NCBI GenBank assembly: GCA_033980235.1
Contig: CM067068.1
Coordinates: forward strand, 38,095,869 to 38,159,868
Length of the DNA: 64,000 nt
From: Diadema setosum
Lineage: Eukaryota > Echinodermata > Echinoidea > Diadematoida > Diadematidae
Direction of reading: 5' to 3'
A program made the position numbers and the translations under genes. The notes beneath the pieces were generated by a model. It had not been told where the DNA came from. It worked only from the letters and a program-made list of their open reading frames with translations, and made no database searches. Position 1 is the first letter of the stretch. Each line of letters begins with the position of its first letter. Positions 11,181 through 24,700 of this stretch are shown one piece after another.

Positions 11181-14100
11181 TTAATCAACATACAAGAGTT
11201 TATTTGGGGTGTCGAACTGGCTGTCGTGAAGGTGATTTGGTGTCGAGACTGTCACCAGACGACCAGGTACATCAAACGCGTCGACTCCTCTCCCCAACAA
11301 GATGGCGGCAGCCCCTGTGGGTATGATAAACCATATACTTGCATTATGGCAAAAGACTTCAGTTGGAGTAATATTACTCTTTTCATGATTGTGCTTGCAA
11401 AGATATACTTCTGACTCAGTCAAGGATAAGGAATATCAAATTAGTTAAAGGTAGGCCCTAAATCAAAATGAAATCATTTAATTATACACACAATCACACA
11501 TACACACACAAATATCATGATTGCTGATGGTGTACTTTTCTATGATTACATCAAGAGTTTACTGTAGCCACAAAGCTTTGTAGTAGAATCAAATAAAGGA
11601 TAAAGTTATGGAGTTGTAAAATTTGACATGTTTACACAAAACAGTGGTCCCAATCACTCTACAGATTGAAAAGGAAGACGACTTTATTACCTTACAACTC
11701 TCCCAGTTGTTCATTGAGAAATAGAATCCTTTTTTGTTTATCAATTCAACTTTAGCCCTCCTCTTACAAGCTAAATGTTGGTTTTGATCATGCATATTGT
11801 TGCAGCAGTTGTTACAATGTTACATAGAGCATTTCCACTAGATGATGGTGATGCAAGTTCTTAACACTCATCAATGCGGTCGAAACTCTATTACATGCTA
11901 TACGTACTGCTTTCCTGAGTAAAGAGGAGTTTTGAGGATAAAAAAGTTCTGTTCACAAAGATAGGTGCCATGGCAAAGCTCGAACGCTGGCCATCTTTCT
12001 AAAAGCATAGTGCATTATCTACTAGTAAGAGAAAAAATCTTTCTTTGTAGAACTTAATTTCTCTAAAAACTTGATGTTGTATAAGAACTAGCAGCTTTCA
12101 TGATGAAGGAAAGTAGAACGGATTTCAATGAGTTAGACTGAACTGAACTTACTTCTTTACATTCATCTAAAAGTGTCTAAAGAAAAGAAAAAGTGCTTTC
12201 ATTCCCTTACCCGCGACATGAGGGGTAGCCATACTAGTGCCGGACCAAATGGCCGTCGAGGTGTCCGATGCCGGCGATGCGCTCGTGATGGCGACACCGG
12301 GCGCGTAGATATCGACACACGTTCCGTAGTTGGAGAAGTAAGCTCTGACGTCATTCCTGTCCGTAGCTCCGACCGTTATGGCCTGGGATCATGATGAAAG
12401 ATGACAAAAAGTCTCGTTGTCTTCACAACAGTCATCAAGTGTTCAAGACCATCGGAATATTGTTTGATTAAGCTTCCCCTTTTTTTTTGCAATTTCATGG
12501 GACCTTCGCTACCACTTTCTCTCCCTTTTCCACTTCAATCGAAATAATTCAGCCTGAAGGATCAAGGATTGTGTGCCTGTTTTACAACCCTTATAGGCCT
12601 AATCAGATTGCTTTCATTTGTTGGCATATTGTAGATCTATAGGTAATTCAAACCTTCCCTCAGAATAATATACTGGAACCTTCTTTATGATGGAGGGGAA
12701 TAGAGACTACAGATTTAAAGTGATTTTTTTTTTCTGACCTCGAAAAAAATCCCCTCCATTATTTTTGGGACATGGGGGGGGGGGGGGGAGGTAGCGTATT
12801 CTGGGTTGACAAGCTTTTCATTTGTTTTGTTTTGTTTTGTTTTCTAAAGAATGAAGTACATTGCCGTAACATTTCTTACGATGTTGGGAGACAATCTTTT
12901 TAACCATGCAAAATTTCTTGATGCTTTCAAAGGGATGTATGACCTTTAACACACAGAATTTATTCAGTTATCTATTAACAGCTTAAACCACCCATTAAGA
13001 GAAAGAAGGTCAAACCTACATGTCCTGCTCTCAATTGTCCCTTTCACTTTGACTCTTAGTCTTTCATCGACCAGACCAGAATATTTTTTCTTTCTTATTA
13101 ATTCTGCTTTCCTTTCTTTCGTTTGGATACCAGATAACGATCAATTAAGCAAAAATGGTATGTCGAATGTAACAACAAACACAAAGTGTGGTAGCCAAAT
13201 ACATGATGATGATACACTGCATAAAGTCCGGTGTTAAAATGAAACATCGAGTTGGTGTTAAATTCCAGGTGCTCATTTATGGTGTTAGAATAACACCTCA
13301 GGGTGTCATTTCAAAATATAAAATTGTGTTTTGAATAGTTTCTTAGTTACTTTTCTTCGTGTTGATTTTAAACTTCAACAAGACGATCAAAAAATGTCCG
13401 ATAAAGTACTCGATTAAAAAAAAAGTGTAAACACATTTACACCACAGTAACACCAGTTGGTGTGGTCTCCTATTGAAGCTGGACGGGTGTTGTAACATTG
13501 ATATTAACACTAGCAATATCAAATCAACACCATGCGGTGTCATTTTTTAATTAACACCAGCGCAGTGTCAAAAATATCACCAGGTACAGTATCAAATTAA
13601 CACCACGAAGTGACAGGTGAACACTTTTCAACACCATCACAACATTCTTTCTACACCCGTGGGTGTGGTCCTCTTTTTATATTGACACTTGATCGATGTT
13701 AGATTTAACACCCAAGTTGTTAAATCTAACACCGATGTTTTTGCAGTGTAATGATGAACAATGATGAAGATGATGGTAATATTGATACGATAATATACAA
13801 ACATATGATAATAGCAACATTGTCATCATGACAATAAATGACTTTTGTCTGTCAGTGGTCAAACCTACCTTTGGTTCTCCGGCTGGAGAGAAGACACAAG
13901 CGTCAATGTCGGAGTTGCCCGCGGCAGCAGCAGCAACTACACCGCTGTCCACCGCGGCTGCCACGGCAGCATCCAAAGTAGCGCTACGGAAAAATCCAAA
14001 CGACATCGACATCACTGCTGGACGACTATTGCTTGAAGTGACGTAATCGATAGCTGGTGAAAGATAAGAATAAGGATAAAGGATGATAAACTGCATACTC

Positions 14101-17100
14101 ACACAGAAGCATGCACAGACACAAAGAAAAAAAAAAACCCCACAGTTTATATTCAACTAATTTGAGAGTGCGTCACATCCCACGAATGAATTCTCTGCCT
14201 TCTTTCTTATGGTATTCATTATCTGCATTGGTAAATTCATACACATCACAGAAAAACAGACGGAAAGACAAAATTCGTATGAATAATCTCTCTCTATTTC
14301 ATTTTACTTACTTTTCGTATCTTTCATACTACCTATCTATCTTTATACATGGGGCCTACGTATACGCATACATAGGCCTACATAGATTATAGGCCCTATA
14401 CACTTACACACACGTATATACATATATGTATAAATCATAATATAAATGTGTGTGTGTAAGTGTGTGTGTAAGTAGATATATAATATCATACATATATATT
14501 AATATGTTGATATGTTTGTATTCTCCGCGAATAGTCCTTGAAATACAACAAATTTTTTGTAGTAAACATAGCAAACTATACATCTAATGATGCATCTAGT
14601 ATTTCAGAAGTACGATGGGGTAATACCTCAAGCAATGTACCTGCTGGTATGGCCGAAATTTTTAATGATTTTTTTGCATCGATTGGGAAAAATTTATCAC
14701 AAAGTATCCCTTCATCTAATAAAGTGTTTTTTGATTTTTTAGATATACCTAATCCTAAAACTATATTTTTGGACCCTACGTATAACGAAGAAGTTATTGA
14801 TATTATTAATAATTTGAAAGAAGTGAAAAGCCCAGGTTGTGATGGAATCGATAATTATTTGTTGAAAAATATAATTCTTCAAATAATAGATCCTTTAGTA
14901 TATATTATTAATCTATCACTTAGTACTGGGCTTGTACCAAGTCAAATGAAGACTGCCAAAGTTATACCTATATATAAGAAAGGGGAGAAAAATGATGTCA
15001 ATAATTACAGACCAATATCGTTATTAACTTCAATTTCTAAAATTTTGGAAAGAATAGTATATATCCGAACTGTAAAATTTTTCAATATGAGTAATATATT
15101 TACGAATTTTCAATTTGGATTCAGAGAAAATCACAACACCACCCACGCTTTACTTACCTTTGTGGAAAAGATTACACATGCACTTGATACATTCTCGCAT
15201 ACAATAGGCATCTTCCTGGACTTCTCAAAGGCTTTTGATACGATTAATCACGGTATACTTCTTTCTAAGTTATCCCATTATGGTATTCGCGGAAAAGCCT
15301 TGCAATGGTTTACGAGTTATTTATCTGACAGATTTCAATATGTACATGTGAACAGTTTTGATTCTTCTATGAAGAAAATAGAACGTGGTGTTCCGCAAGG
15401 AAGTTTGTCAGGCCCACTGTTATTTATAGTTTACATTAATGATTTTTATAGATCTTCAGATAAACTCTCTTTCATATTATTCGCGGATGATTCCAATCTT
15501 TTTTATTCCCACCCTGACCCTAATACTTTGATTAGTACAGTGAATGATGAATTGAAGAATGTCTCACAATGGATATATGCAAATAAATTGTCACTGAATA
15601 TTGAGAAGACAAAGTATATGTTTTTCAGTAATTCTTTAGATAGATTACCAGGTAATGTTATATTTGACACTACTCCCCTAGAAGAGGTTTCGTCTATTAA
15701 ATTCTTAGGTGTTTGTGTTGATAATAAGTTATCATGGAAGTGTCACATAAACAATATTTGTAAAGTAATTGCACGTAACATAGGCATAATGAATAGATTG
15801 AAATATTATCTTCCTTCTTCGGCTTTGATTATGCTTTATTCAAGTTTGGTATTGCCGTACTTGAATTACGGAATTCTTGCTTGGGGGAATACATATTCGA
15901 CATTGTTAGATAAACTTTTTCTTCTGCAAAAGATGGCGCTCAGAATCGTTTTTAACCTTCATATCCGAGCACATACTGACAAGCTTTTCCTTGAGCACAA
16001 AATTCTGAAAATAAAAGAGTTGTATTTGTTTCAACTTGGTCAATTTATGTTTAATTACAACTGCAATCATCTACCCAAAATATTTTATTCTTTATTTCAC
16101 CGTAACAGCCACGTACATAACTATTCCACTAGACAATCTAAAGAATTTCATCTTCCCTTAGTTAGAACTGTACACACTCAAAATACATTTGTTTATACCG
16201 GACCCAGATTTTGGAATAGCTTAGATAATGATCTAAAAGAATCTGTGAAGTTAATTACATTTAAGTATAAACTCAAAAAATATTTGTTTTCTAAATATAC
16301 CAGTTAATTTTGTTCAATGAAAAAACCCGTCATGTTTCACTTTTCCTTGAGATTTTGTAGTGTGTCCACAGACCTTTTCCATCCCTCTCCTTTTCCTTCT
16401 CTATTCTTCCCTGCTCCTTTTTCCTCGTTCTTCGTTGTCCAGTATCTGTCTGAGTGCATTTCCTCAAATTCTGTTGTTTCTGTGTATTGTGTTATTGTTG
16501 TTGTTGTTGTCGTCGTTATGTTTTTTTTTTTTTTTTTTTGTGGCCGATTGCATATCTTCCTTTCCGTTCAATTTTCCTGGCACACCTGGCCCCATAGTGT
16601 CTGTGCCACAAATGTGATATGTTATATAGTTTATACGTTTGCATCCTAAAATCCTAGTAAGTATTGTTCATAGTATCAACATCATTATATCAATGAGTAA
16701 AATGTACAATAGTATATAGAAGAATTTAAAATGAATATGTCTTATTGGTATAACAAATTGGTGCTGTTGTTGTTTTGTTCCAGTGTTCCACGTTTTACAA
16801 GCGTGGCTTTTTTAGTGGAACACTGTTTTCCATCATTGTGATTATTTACTATTTTTGTTGCCATGACAAAGTGCATTGTTTCTTTTTTACGACATCATTC
16901 GTGTATAATTTATATCGTATTGAAAAAAAAAATCCTTTATCGGACGAGTGTAAGAGAAATGAAAAAAAAAATGTATCACTTTGGATTATGTCAACTTTTT
17001 CTTTTCTTTTCTTTGTGATGATGGAAATAAATAAACTATTGAACTATTGAACTATTAAACTATATCATAACTCGGAGTTTTTGTTTGAGATACGGCAAGT

Positions 17101-18558
17101 TTTCAGACGCCAGCACAATAAAGGAAATGACCAATGAAATAATCTAGTATCCTGATTATTTCAAAGATGTTGTGGTCACAAACTTATACGAACAGTCATC
17201 ATATTGCTTCATGCGTGTCATGAATAAATGAGAGCTCTATCACCTGCGATGGTGTCTGCCTGAGCCCCGCCCCCTTGGCAGTTGAAAACACGGAGGGAGA
17301 CGATTCTGGCTTTACGAGCGATACCGTAGATTCCTCCCGCTGCCGTCCCGGCGCAGTGAGTGCCGTGTCCATGACAATCATACCCCTGTCATTCAGAAGC
17401 CATCATATTATGTCAGTATGATACGAACAGACCTCTTTAAATCATCGAAATACTACATTAAAACAGACAAATAGACAGACAGACAGACAAAGACACACGA
17501 GAATGTATGATTTTGAAATAAAGCCAATAGGTCTCATGTAGTTATCGACTTCAAGCATGTCAAGAGGGTTACATGAAAAAAAAAAAGGTCCAAGAACACT
17601 TTTGATCAAAACTAAAAATTATTGTTGCAATAGGAATTCATGGTGGTCACAGTTGTGTCCCTATCTGCGTAAATATGATGATAGTCGACATGAGAACAAG
17701 ATTTTTATGTCCTAGACCCAATCTCAACTCACATTCCAGCCGTCTCCTATGAAATCAAGGACGTCGTCAACCCTGCCGTCGAAGTCTTCGTGAGTCGACC
17801 GGATACCTGTATCGATCACGTAGACTGTCGTCCCTTCACCCTCACCTGCACATGGTGACATTATAAGGAAGAAGAACATGATGATGATAATAATCATCAT
17901 CATAATAATGTTGATAATGACAGTGATTTTAACAACAACAACAACAACAGTGGTTGAGAGACACGGGAGATGAAATAGAATAGAAAAAAACAAATCAACG
18001 CACCTTGGATGTCGAAATCGTCATTGAGCGGTAAATCTCTCTGATCGATGCGGTCGAGTCCCCATGATGAAGGCTCTACGTCCACACTTCCCATGGAGTC
18101 AGGTTCTACTAACTTCACTTCGGGTAGGCGTCTCACCTGCAGACAGTAAGCAGAGATCGGGTTTTTGAGGAAGGGAAAACTGAATCAAAGTTCGACTTTC
18201 TGCTTGTCTGTGTTTTTCCCCTAAAATAAGCTTAAGACAATGTTCTATTTACCAACTGCCAGGCTTTAATGCGAAGTCCGAGTTGGCTTAAATAAATAGA
18301 GTAACTTTACGCAAACAAGACATTAACAGTTTTATACTTACCCTGATATAAAGAAGTCATGGTAACAGAATGTCTAAAATCTCACACGATTTACGAAACA
18401 GTGATTTTGGCAATATTTACATTAATAGACCTATGTGTCTTGAGGTGATGACGTCATCACAACGTTTGACTGATGTCACTGTTACATAAAACTCTGTCTT
18501 CCTTTGAAATTCACATGTCGAGCACAGAGTAGAATTATCCGCTTAGTAATGATACGTG

Positions 18559-18597
<39 letters not shown>

Positions 18598-19905
18598 TCG
18601 GAGTTATCATCTATAAGGACACCATAAGCAAAGTATCAAATTGCTTCTTAATGTGCGTTAGATTTCTCGAAAGTTCTAGCATATTCTATAGGAACTATAA
18701 ATTTTCACTCTTTTTTTTTTTAAAGTATGTTCTATAATTGGTATTTCGACGATACAATGTAATTTTTGGACTCACTATTTCAGCGACGGCTTCAGGCATC
18801 TTCACAGCAAAACCCCGTATAGCCGTGTAATACCTCCTGAACACAACAAACTTTAGTTTGGCTGTCTCCATGTCGACTTCGAGGCGGTCGATCAGGCGAT
18901 CAACATCGACATCGTTCTGGCCATGTCAAGAAAGAAGCAATTTCATATCAGCTGTAGTTTTTTATTTTTTTTAATTTCATGTTATATCCTGATTTACAAG
19001 TATAAACTGCAATTAAATATTGTCCCAAACCATCTGCTCAGGCGAAGAAATCAGTTGTTGGTGTGAAAGACATTCAGAGGACAGAGAAAAGCATCTTCTA
19101 CAAGAAAAAAAAAAGAGATTATGCAACATTCATGGTCTGTCATTGAACTTGACATTTGCAACTTATTCTCACAAACACACAGCCATGAATAGTTCGTAGG
19201 GCCTATACCTAGTTACCTATAGGGTGCAGACTATGATGTTTGAACTAATAATGTTGTTGTTGTTTTAAAGAAAGAAGAAGAGAGAAAAAAATGGGGCCCT
19301 ATACAACAAATAATACTAACTAGAACAAACGTAATAAATCTGAGAGATATTAGAAAAAAAAAACTAATAAAAAAACTAATAATGGGTCGTAACTTCTTTA
19401 TTCCTGTCAAACATATATGGTCTTGAAATGTCTATAAAGTCCTTGTCTCACTGAGTACAAAAAGTTATGCCATCATTTCACTTTAATATTTTAATCTAAT
19501 TTGACAACGACTAGAAGGGCTTCTCAGGAGACTAATAAATCTTACTTGATAAACCAAATGACAATACCACCGAAGAGAGATTGAAAATGAAGGTTAAAAT
19601 GAAAGAGAAAGAAGGAGAGGAGGAGGATGAGATCGTATTAGATGGCATGTCAAGCTATGATTGATACTGGTAGTCCATTCACTCTTCCGTATTGTCACAT
19701 CAAGAAATGTCGACACACCTATATAGAAGGCAGAGTTGGCTAGCAATCTTTATTCACTATAGGAACACGTGTATATTGAGATACTTACTTCTAGTTGTAC
19801 GATGTACCGGTCCTTGATGGTAGAAAACTTGTTGCCTGCCACAATGTTACAACTGACCGTCGCCAGCAAGGCGAGAAATGCCGCCACAGCACACACAGCC
19901 TTCAT
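11181..19905 (-). CDS. Proteinase K-like secreted subtilase, gene 2 (8 coding exons)
   Basis: Exons 1-8 in transcript order on the minus strand: 19789-19905, 18776-18916, 18004-18136, 17733-17845, 17244-17385, 13869-14053, 12211-12382, 11181-11314. They join in frame to 378 residues. It has a signal peptide ([19 protein letters not shown]), an I9 propeptide of about residues 21-110, and an S8 domain with Asp142 (VIDTGI), His175 (GHGTHCAG), Asn262 (AAGNS) and Ser327 ([11 protein letters not shown]). Both aqualysin-type cysteine pairs are kept (DCHGHGTH with FNCQGG; DACVF with YGTCVDI). Intron phases match gene 1 exactly. Intron 5 is 3.2 kb because it holds an antisense LINE, and intron 6 holds a MITE. 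It probably acts outside the cell; the substrate is unknown. Exons 3-5 and 7 are almost the same as in gene 4, while exon 6 is clearly diverged. Confidence 0.93.
13215..13748. mobile_element. TA-flanked MITE rich in GGTGTT/AACACC, family C copy 1
   Basis: It runs from CACTGCATAAAGTCCGGTGTT to AACACCGATGTTTTTGCAGTG with TA on both sides, consistent with a TA target duplication. The interior carries more than a dozen AACACC/GGTGTT words in both directions. It lies in intron 6 of gene 2 and is absent from the 333-base intron 6 of gene 3. A second copy is at 37013. It has no ORF. Confidence 0.75.
14535..17066 (+). mobile_element. 5'-truncated CR1/L2-group LINE in intron 5 of gene 2, antisense to the gene
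   Basis: A reverse transcriptase ORF is followed by a 3' region of about 750 bases that ends in ATAAATAAACTATTGAACTATTGAAC-type repeats (about 17025-17066). Short A+T tandem repeats in place of poly-A are usual for this LINE group. No endonuclease domain remains, so the 5' end was lost; the exact left border (around 14535) is not fixed. Genes 3 and 4 lack this insertion in the same intron. Confidence 0.8.
14538..16307 (+). CDS. LINE reverse transcriptase, 5'-truncated (LINE-1 of this window)
   Basis: An uninterrupted frame of 589 codons that does not begin with ATG, as expected of a truncated copy. Reverse transcriptase motifs appear in order: [55 protein letters not shown] (the catalytic YXDD-type box) and [13 protein letters not shown]. 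The usual C-terminal stretch with TGPRFWNSL follows. The copy still reads open through the whole RT core, so it is young, but it lacks the endonuclease and cannot act alone. It would copy LINE RNA into DNA at nicked chromosomal targets. Confidence 0.9.
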   Translation: MKYNKFFVVNIANYTSNDASSISEVRWGNTSSNVPAGMAEIFNDFFASIGKNLSQSIPSSNKVFFDFLDIPNPKTIFLDPTYNEEVIDIINNLKEVKSPGCDGIDNYLLKNIILQIIDPLVYIINLSLSTGLVPSQMKTAKVIPIYKKGEKNDVNNYRPISLLTSISKILERIVYIRTVKFFNMSNIFTNFQFGFRENHNTTHALLTFVEKITHALDTFSHTIGIFLDFSKAFDTINHGILLSKLSHYGIRGKALQWFTSYLSDRFQYVHVNSFDSSMKKIERGVPQGSLSGPLLFIVYINDFYRSSDKLSFILFADDSNLFYSHPDPNTLISTVNDELKNVSQWIYANKLSLNIEKTKYMFFSNSLDRLPGNVIFDTTPLEEVSSIKFLGVCVDNKLSWKCHINNICKVIARNIGIMNRLKYYLPSSALIMLYSSLVLPYLNYGILAWGNTYSTLLDKLFLLQKMALRIVFNLHIRAHTDKLFLEHKILKIKELYLFQLGQFMFNYNCNHLPKIFYSLFHRNSHVHNYSTRQSKEFHLPLVRTVHTQNTFVYTGPRFWNSLDNDLKESVKLITFKYKLKKYLFSKYTS

Positions 19906-20020
19906 TGCTTAGCAAGATTCAGTTACAGTTTCTAGAATACGAAACAATTACAACGTCATTGATTTAATATTTGATTTGATGTGATTTGAGTTTATTGGAA
20001 TTTATTGATGTCAAGTGTAC

Positions 20021-20056
<36 letters not shown>

Positions 20057-20215
20057 GAGATAGTTGAAGTAATAGCAAATTATTCAACTCGTATAGTAAA
20101 GTACTTGATAATGTTTTAACAGCTGATGAACACTTTGATGAACACCACAAGAAATGTACAAACTAACATGAAATATTGGACAAAGTCAAGTAGGAATGCA
20201 ATGTTCAAACTTACC
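19906..20215 (-). promoter_or_regulatory. Predicted leader intron and end of the 5' non-coding exon, gene 2
   Basis: On the minus strand a near-perfect donor (CGTAAG|GTAAGTTTG) has its exon edge at 20215. An acceptor (TTCTAG) has its exon edge at 19931, 26 bases before the ATG. Genes 3 and 4 have a donor and acceptor in matching places about 300 bases apart, which supports a non-coding first exon in this family. This is a splice-site prediction only. Confidence 0.4.
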
Positions 20216-21220
20216 TTACGCAAGGCGATATCTCCGATCTAGTGACTGCAGTAAAAGACGATCTGATTCTTGGCATCACCACTGCTAATCAGTGGGTCAG
20301 GTTAGTTGATCGCTGAACCCTAATCGAAACGAAAACTTTGGGTAATGTCCGGTCAATTAATCCTCATCATGGACTTTGAATTCTAGAAGAGATAATTACT
20401 AATGGTATAAGAGTCGGAATATAAACAAAGCGTGTTTGTATATTGTTTAATATTTAGCTCCTGACACCAGAATTGTACACAATAGCTTAATTTCCACCGA
20501 TATTTTCGAAGATAGACGATGACATAACGTTCTCTTAAAATGTTTGTTTCATCTATAAAAGTGATAAATTGCCTGTAACTTGTGCATAAAGATAAACTTC
20601 CATTAATGCATGGTTTCTTTATTAGATCATCAAAAACAGCATTCTCAGTCAACAGTATCAGACAACTTCCCTGTTCAGACCAGTGATTCGCAAAGTAAAA
20701 GAGTAACAACAGCAGAGACTTGTTTTTTTTTTCCTGACTGATTGTGACGTCGTAAATGAAGTTTGCAATACGATTAAAGTAGGTGTTTGAATATATAGTA
20801 GGTGTATGAGAAATGACCCATCGAGATTGATGGGTGGCCTAATGAGGGGGATGGCACAATAACATTTATCGTATGGCGTCTGGTTGATATGTACAGCGGA
20901 AAAATAAAATGGAAACGCTTGCAAGGACTTGCTTGTTATTCCGCATTTGATCATAAATCAATCATTTCGATATCAAATATCATATCAGACCTGCTCTGTT
21001 GATGTGAATATATAGTCGTTTCCCTGTGGAGGTTTAGAGCTGGCAAAGAAGAATTAGTTGACACAGGATAGCGTTTTGTTTCCAGACAAACATATATTCC
21101 GATTTTTGATTGGTAAAACTCGGTTTGTCATGTCTACCTTTTAGACAGATATTGATTTTAGATATTTTCATACTTTTATATATTTGAAATAGAACATGAT
21201 AATATCGACAGGACTAAACG
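20216..21220. other. Region upstream of gene 2
   Basis: No coding exon is seen. This should hold the gene 2 promoter, which reads leftward. It differs from the upstream sequence shared by genes 3 and 4, so gene 2 may be regulated differently. The duplicated block begins at about 21221. Confidence 0.4.
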
Positions 21221-21767
21221 GCATATAGCAATTAGAGAGGATTAGATTCTGTAGCTTTAATTTTGGATTTGATTTTCAGTTGCTTGACAGAGTCCATAAT
21301 GAAATCCTAAAACCTCGCACTTCTTGGAAGATCAGTATACGGAACATTATACTTAGGTTTGCATAGTTAAATTTAGATTAATCATGTGTGGACTACACAT
21401 CTCTCCTAACATAACGATTACTTCTCTTATAATCAAGCTCACACCTTTCCTTCAACATGTCAGAGAACAACAAAGATTTCACTTTCATTTTTCAATTTCA
21501 GTGTGTGTATTTTCACATTTCTCAAGAAAATGTCGTACAAAAAAAATACAATCAAATAAATACAAAAATTACAAAGAGCAAATTATGTGAAACCTTCTTC
21601 TGAATGTACAACTGTCTCGATATGAAGATAAACATAATGGTCTGTTCACAGTAGTATTGATAAACATACATACATATTTTCTCCTGCCATGATTTTTCAT
21701 GTCTTTTATCAATATGTATGGCTTATGACTTATGAAAACTTGGGCATGATGGGATATTGTGATTCAA

Positions 21768-24700
21768 TTCAATTTCAATTCAATTCATTTATTTTTCATT
21801 CTTCTTTTTCCAACAAAACATAACGCATAATAAATTTGTAATTACATCATAAACATAACATTCGACTTTGCAAAAGATAAATGATACAGATAACGAAAGA
21901 ACACATACTGGAAAAAAAGTACAAAGTTATGCTTCAGTTGAGAAAAAAAAAAGAACTGAGAGGTCCACTAAAAAGCAAGCTTGTATGTTGTGAACCACTC
22001 AAAAAATGAACAAACTTATGAATTACTTATTTACAAATACTTATCACACTACGACAGAACAGAACAAGACAGGAGAAATACAAAAGACATGACACGACTT
22101 GACAAAAAAGACGGAAAGAATGGAGAGAGAGAAAGGAAAAGAAAAAAGAGAGAATGCCTACACGCTGAACTAGGGAAATGGAACAGGGGGTGATTGAAAA
22201 TGTGCTTCAGAGGGCTGGTACTGGACGTAGCTGTGCAAGGATTTGATGGCTATTACATAATAAAACACGTAATCTATTACGCAATAATGAAGCCAGTGAT
22301 CGAAAGATTGGTGGATGGATAATGAACCCTGAGGTTGATGAGATCTAACTGATAAAGAATATATCAGAGAGGATTTAAGAGAAATGATTTCAACTTGCGC
22401 TTAAAAGAATGCAAAGAAGGGGAATTTTTTATTTCACAGCTTAATGAATTCCAAAATCTAGGACCGGTGTATATAAATGTACTCTGGGCTAATAAAGTTC
22501 TCAGGAGGGGCAAATGAAACTCATTAGATTGCCTAGTGGGATAATTATGAAAAAACTGGTTCCGTGGAAACATTGAATTGAAAATACTGGGAAGTGCATT
22601 TGCATTGTAATTAAACATAAACTGACCAAGCTGTAAAAAATACAAATCTTTAATTTTCAAAATCTTATATTTATTAAACAGTGGCTCTGAATGGGAACGT
22701 GGTGGGACGCCACAAATAATGCGAAGTGCCTTTTTTTGCAGTAACAGTAATTTATCTAGCAAAGTTTGATGGGCACTACCCCATGCTAGGAGTCCGTAAT
22801 TAAGATACGGTAAAATTAGAGAAAAATACAAGGTCAACAAAGAGGACATTGGAATATGAGACTTGAGTCTATTTATGATACCAATATTACGAGAAATTAT
22901 GGTACTAATGTTAATAATGTGCGGTCTCCATGAAAGTTTATCGTCCACTGTGATACCAAGGAATTTTATATGAGATACACGTTCTAGCAGAGTGTCATCA
23001 AAAATGATATTTGTGCGCAAAGCTTCTACGGAATTGCTAAAAAGCATATACTTAGTTTTCTGGAGATTAAGTGATAATTTATTAGCTCTTATCCACTGAG
23101 TAACTTTTTTCAATTCGGAATTAACAATGCGTACGAGAGTATCTGGATTTCGGTGAGAAAAGAAAACGTTGGAATCATCAGCAAAAAGTATAAATGAGAG
23201 TATATCAGATGATCTACAAAAGTCATTGATATAAATTATAAAAAGTAAAGGTCCTAATAAGCTACCCTGTGGGACGCCACATTTAATAAATTCTAGATTT
23301 GAGTCATTCCCGTTCAGAGATACATATTGTTTTCGATTTTGTAGGTAACTCCTGAACCACTCCAAGGCCTTCCCCCGTATTCCATAATGAGACAATTTAT
23401 ATAATAAAATTTCATGATTTATCGTATCGAAGGCCTTGGAGAAGTCCAGGAAGATACCAATAAGATGAGAATGATTATCAATAGTATGCGCGGCGTGGTC
23501 AATAAACTTCAAAAGGGCATGAATGGTACTGTGTTTCTGACGAAACCCAAATTGAGAATTTGTAAAAACATTATGAAAATTAAGAAAATTAATTGTTCTT
23601 ACAAACACCAATTTTTCCAAAATTTTAGATAAGGATGAAAGCAATGAAATGGGTCTATAATTACGTACATCATATTCATCTCCTTTTTTAAATAAAGGAA
23701 AAACCTTAGCTATTTTCATAAATTCAGGAAAAACACCACTTAGTATAGATTTATTGAAAATATGTGAAAGTGGGTCAGCAATTGATGATATAATTCCCTT
23801 TAAAATAAAATTACTTATATCATCATAACCAGCACTTCGCTTATTATTCATTGCAGTAACAATATCTATTATTTCATATTTGGTTGTTGGAACAAAAAAA
23901 ATAGAACTAGAATTAGGTTGACCTAAGAATGTAGAAAAATGCGTATTTGACTGTGGTACTTTTTCTGCCAGATTTTCCCCAATCATTGAAAAATAAGAGT
24001 TAAAAATATTAACTATATCATTAGGATCTTCAACAATTTTATTATCATGTTTTAACTTTGTAATATTTAATTTCTTTTTTGATATATTCATAGCCTGCTT
24101 CAATACCTTCCATGTATTCTTTATATCATGTTTATATTTTTCTAACTGAATCATATAATATTTCCTCTTTTCCAACCGTATAATCTTCGTTAAAATGTTT
24201 TTATACGAAGTGTATTTATTTTTTGACTTCTCAGTTTTTTTCATTTTGAATTTATAGTATAACCTATTTTTCCTATTTATTGCACGAAGAACAGATTTTG
24301 AAATCCATGGAAGTTTAGGAGACGTTTTATAATTAACTGACTTATCTTTTAATTTAGGAATATATTCATCTAAATATTTATTCATAATCCCTGAAAAATT
24401 TGCAAATGATGCATTTACATCATCATTATCATAAACACTGGACCAGTCAGCCCTATCTAAGCAAGCACCAAGACTAGCCAAATTTTCCGGTGAAGCTCTA
24501 CGTCTAAATGAAGAAAACTGAAACCTATTAACCAAATGTTTAAGATCAAAACATGTTATAATAGGGAAATGATCAGTTATATCAGATAAAATTATAGCAG
24601 AATTTAAAATCTGCACAGAATTAGAAAAAATATTATCAAGGAGGGTTGCGGAGTGATTTGTAACACGAGTTGGCTTCGAAATTAATGGCAAGAAAGAGGC

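Noticed and set aside
12173..12394. Plus-strand frames with Arg/Asp-rich protein over 12173-12394, repeated at 26993-27223 and 41617-41955
   Set aside because: They are the opposite strand of exon 7 of genes 2, 3 and 4. The minus-strand reading carries [11 protein letters not shown] and the splice sites.
16317..16649. Possible small protein after the LINE-1 ORF
   Set aside because: It lies in the LINE 3' region and is driven by T-rich and TTG/GTT runs; no start context or motif is present.
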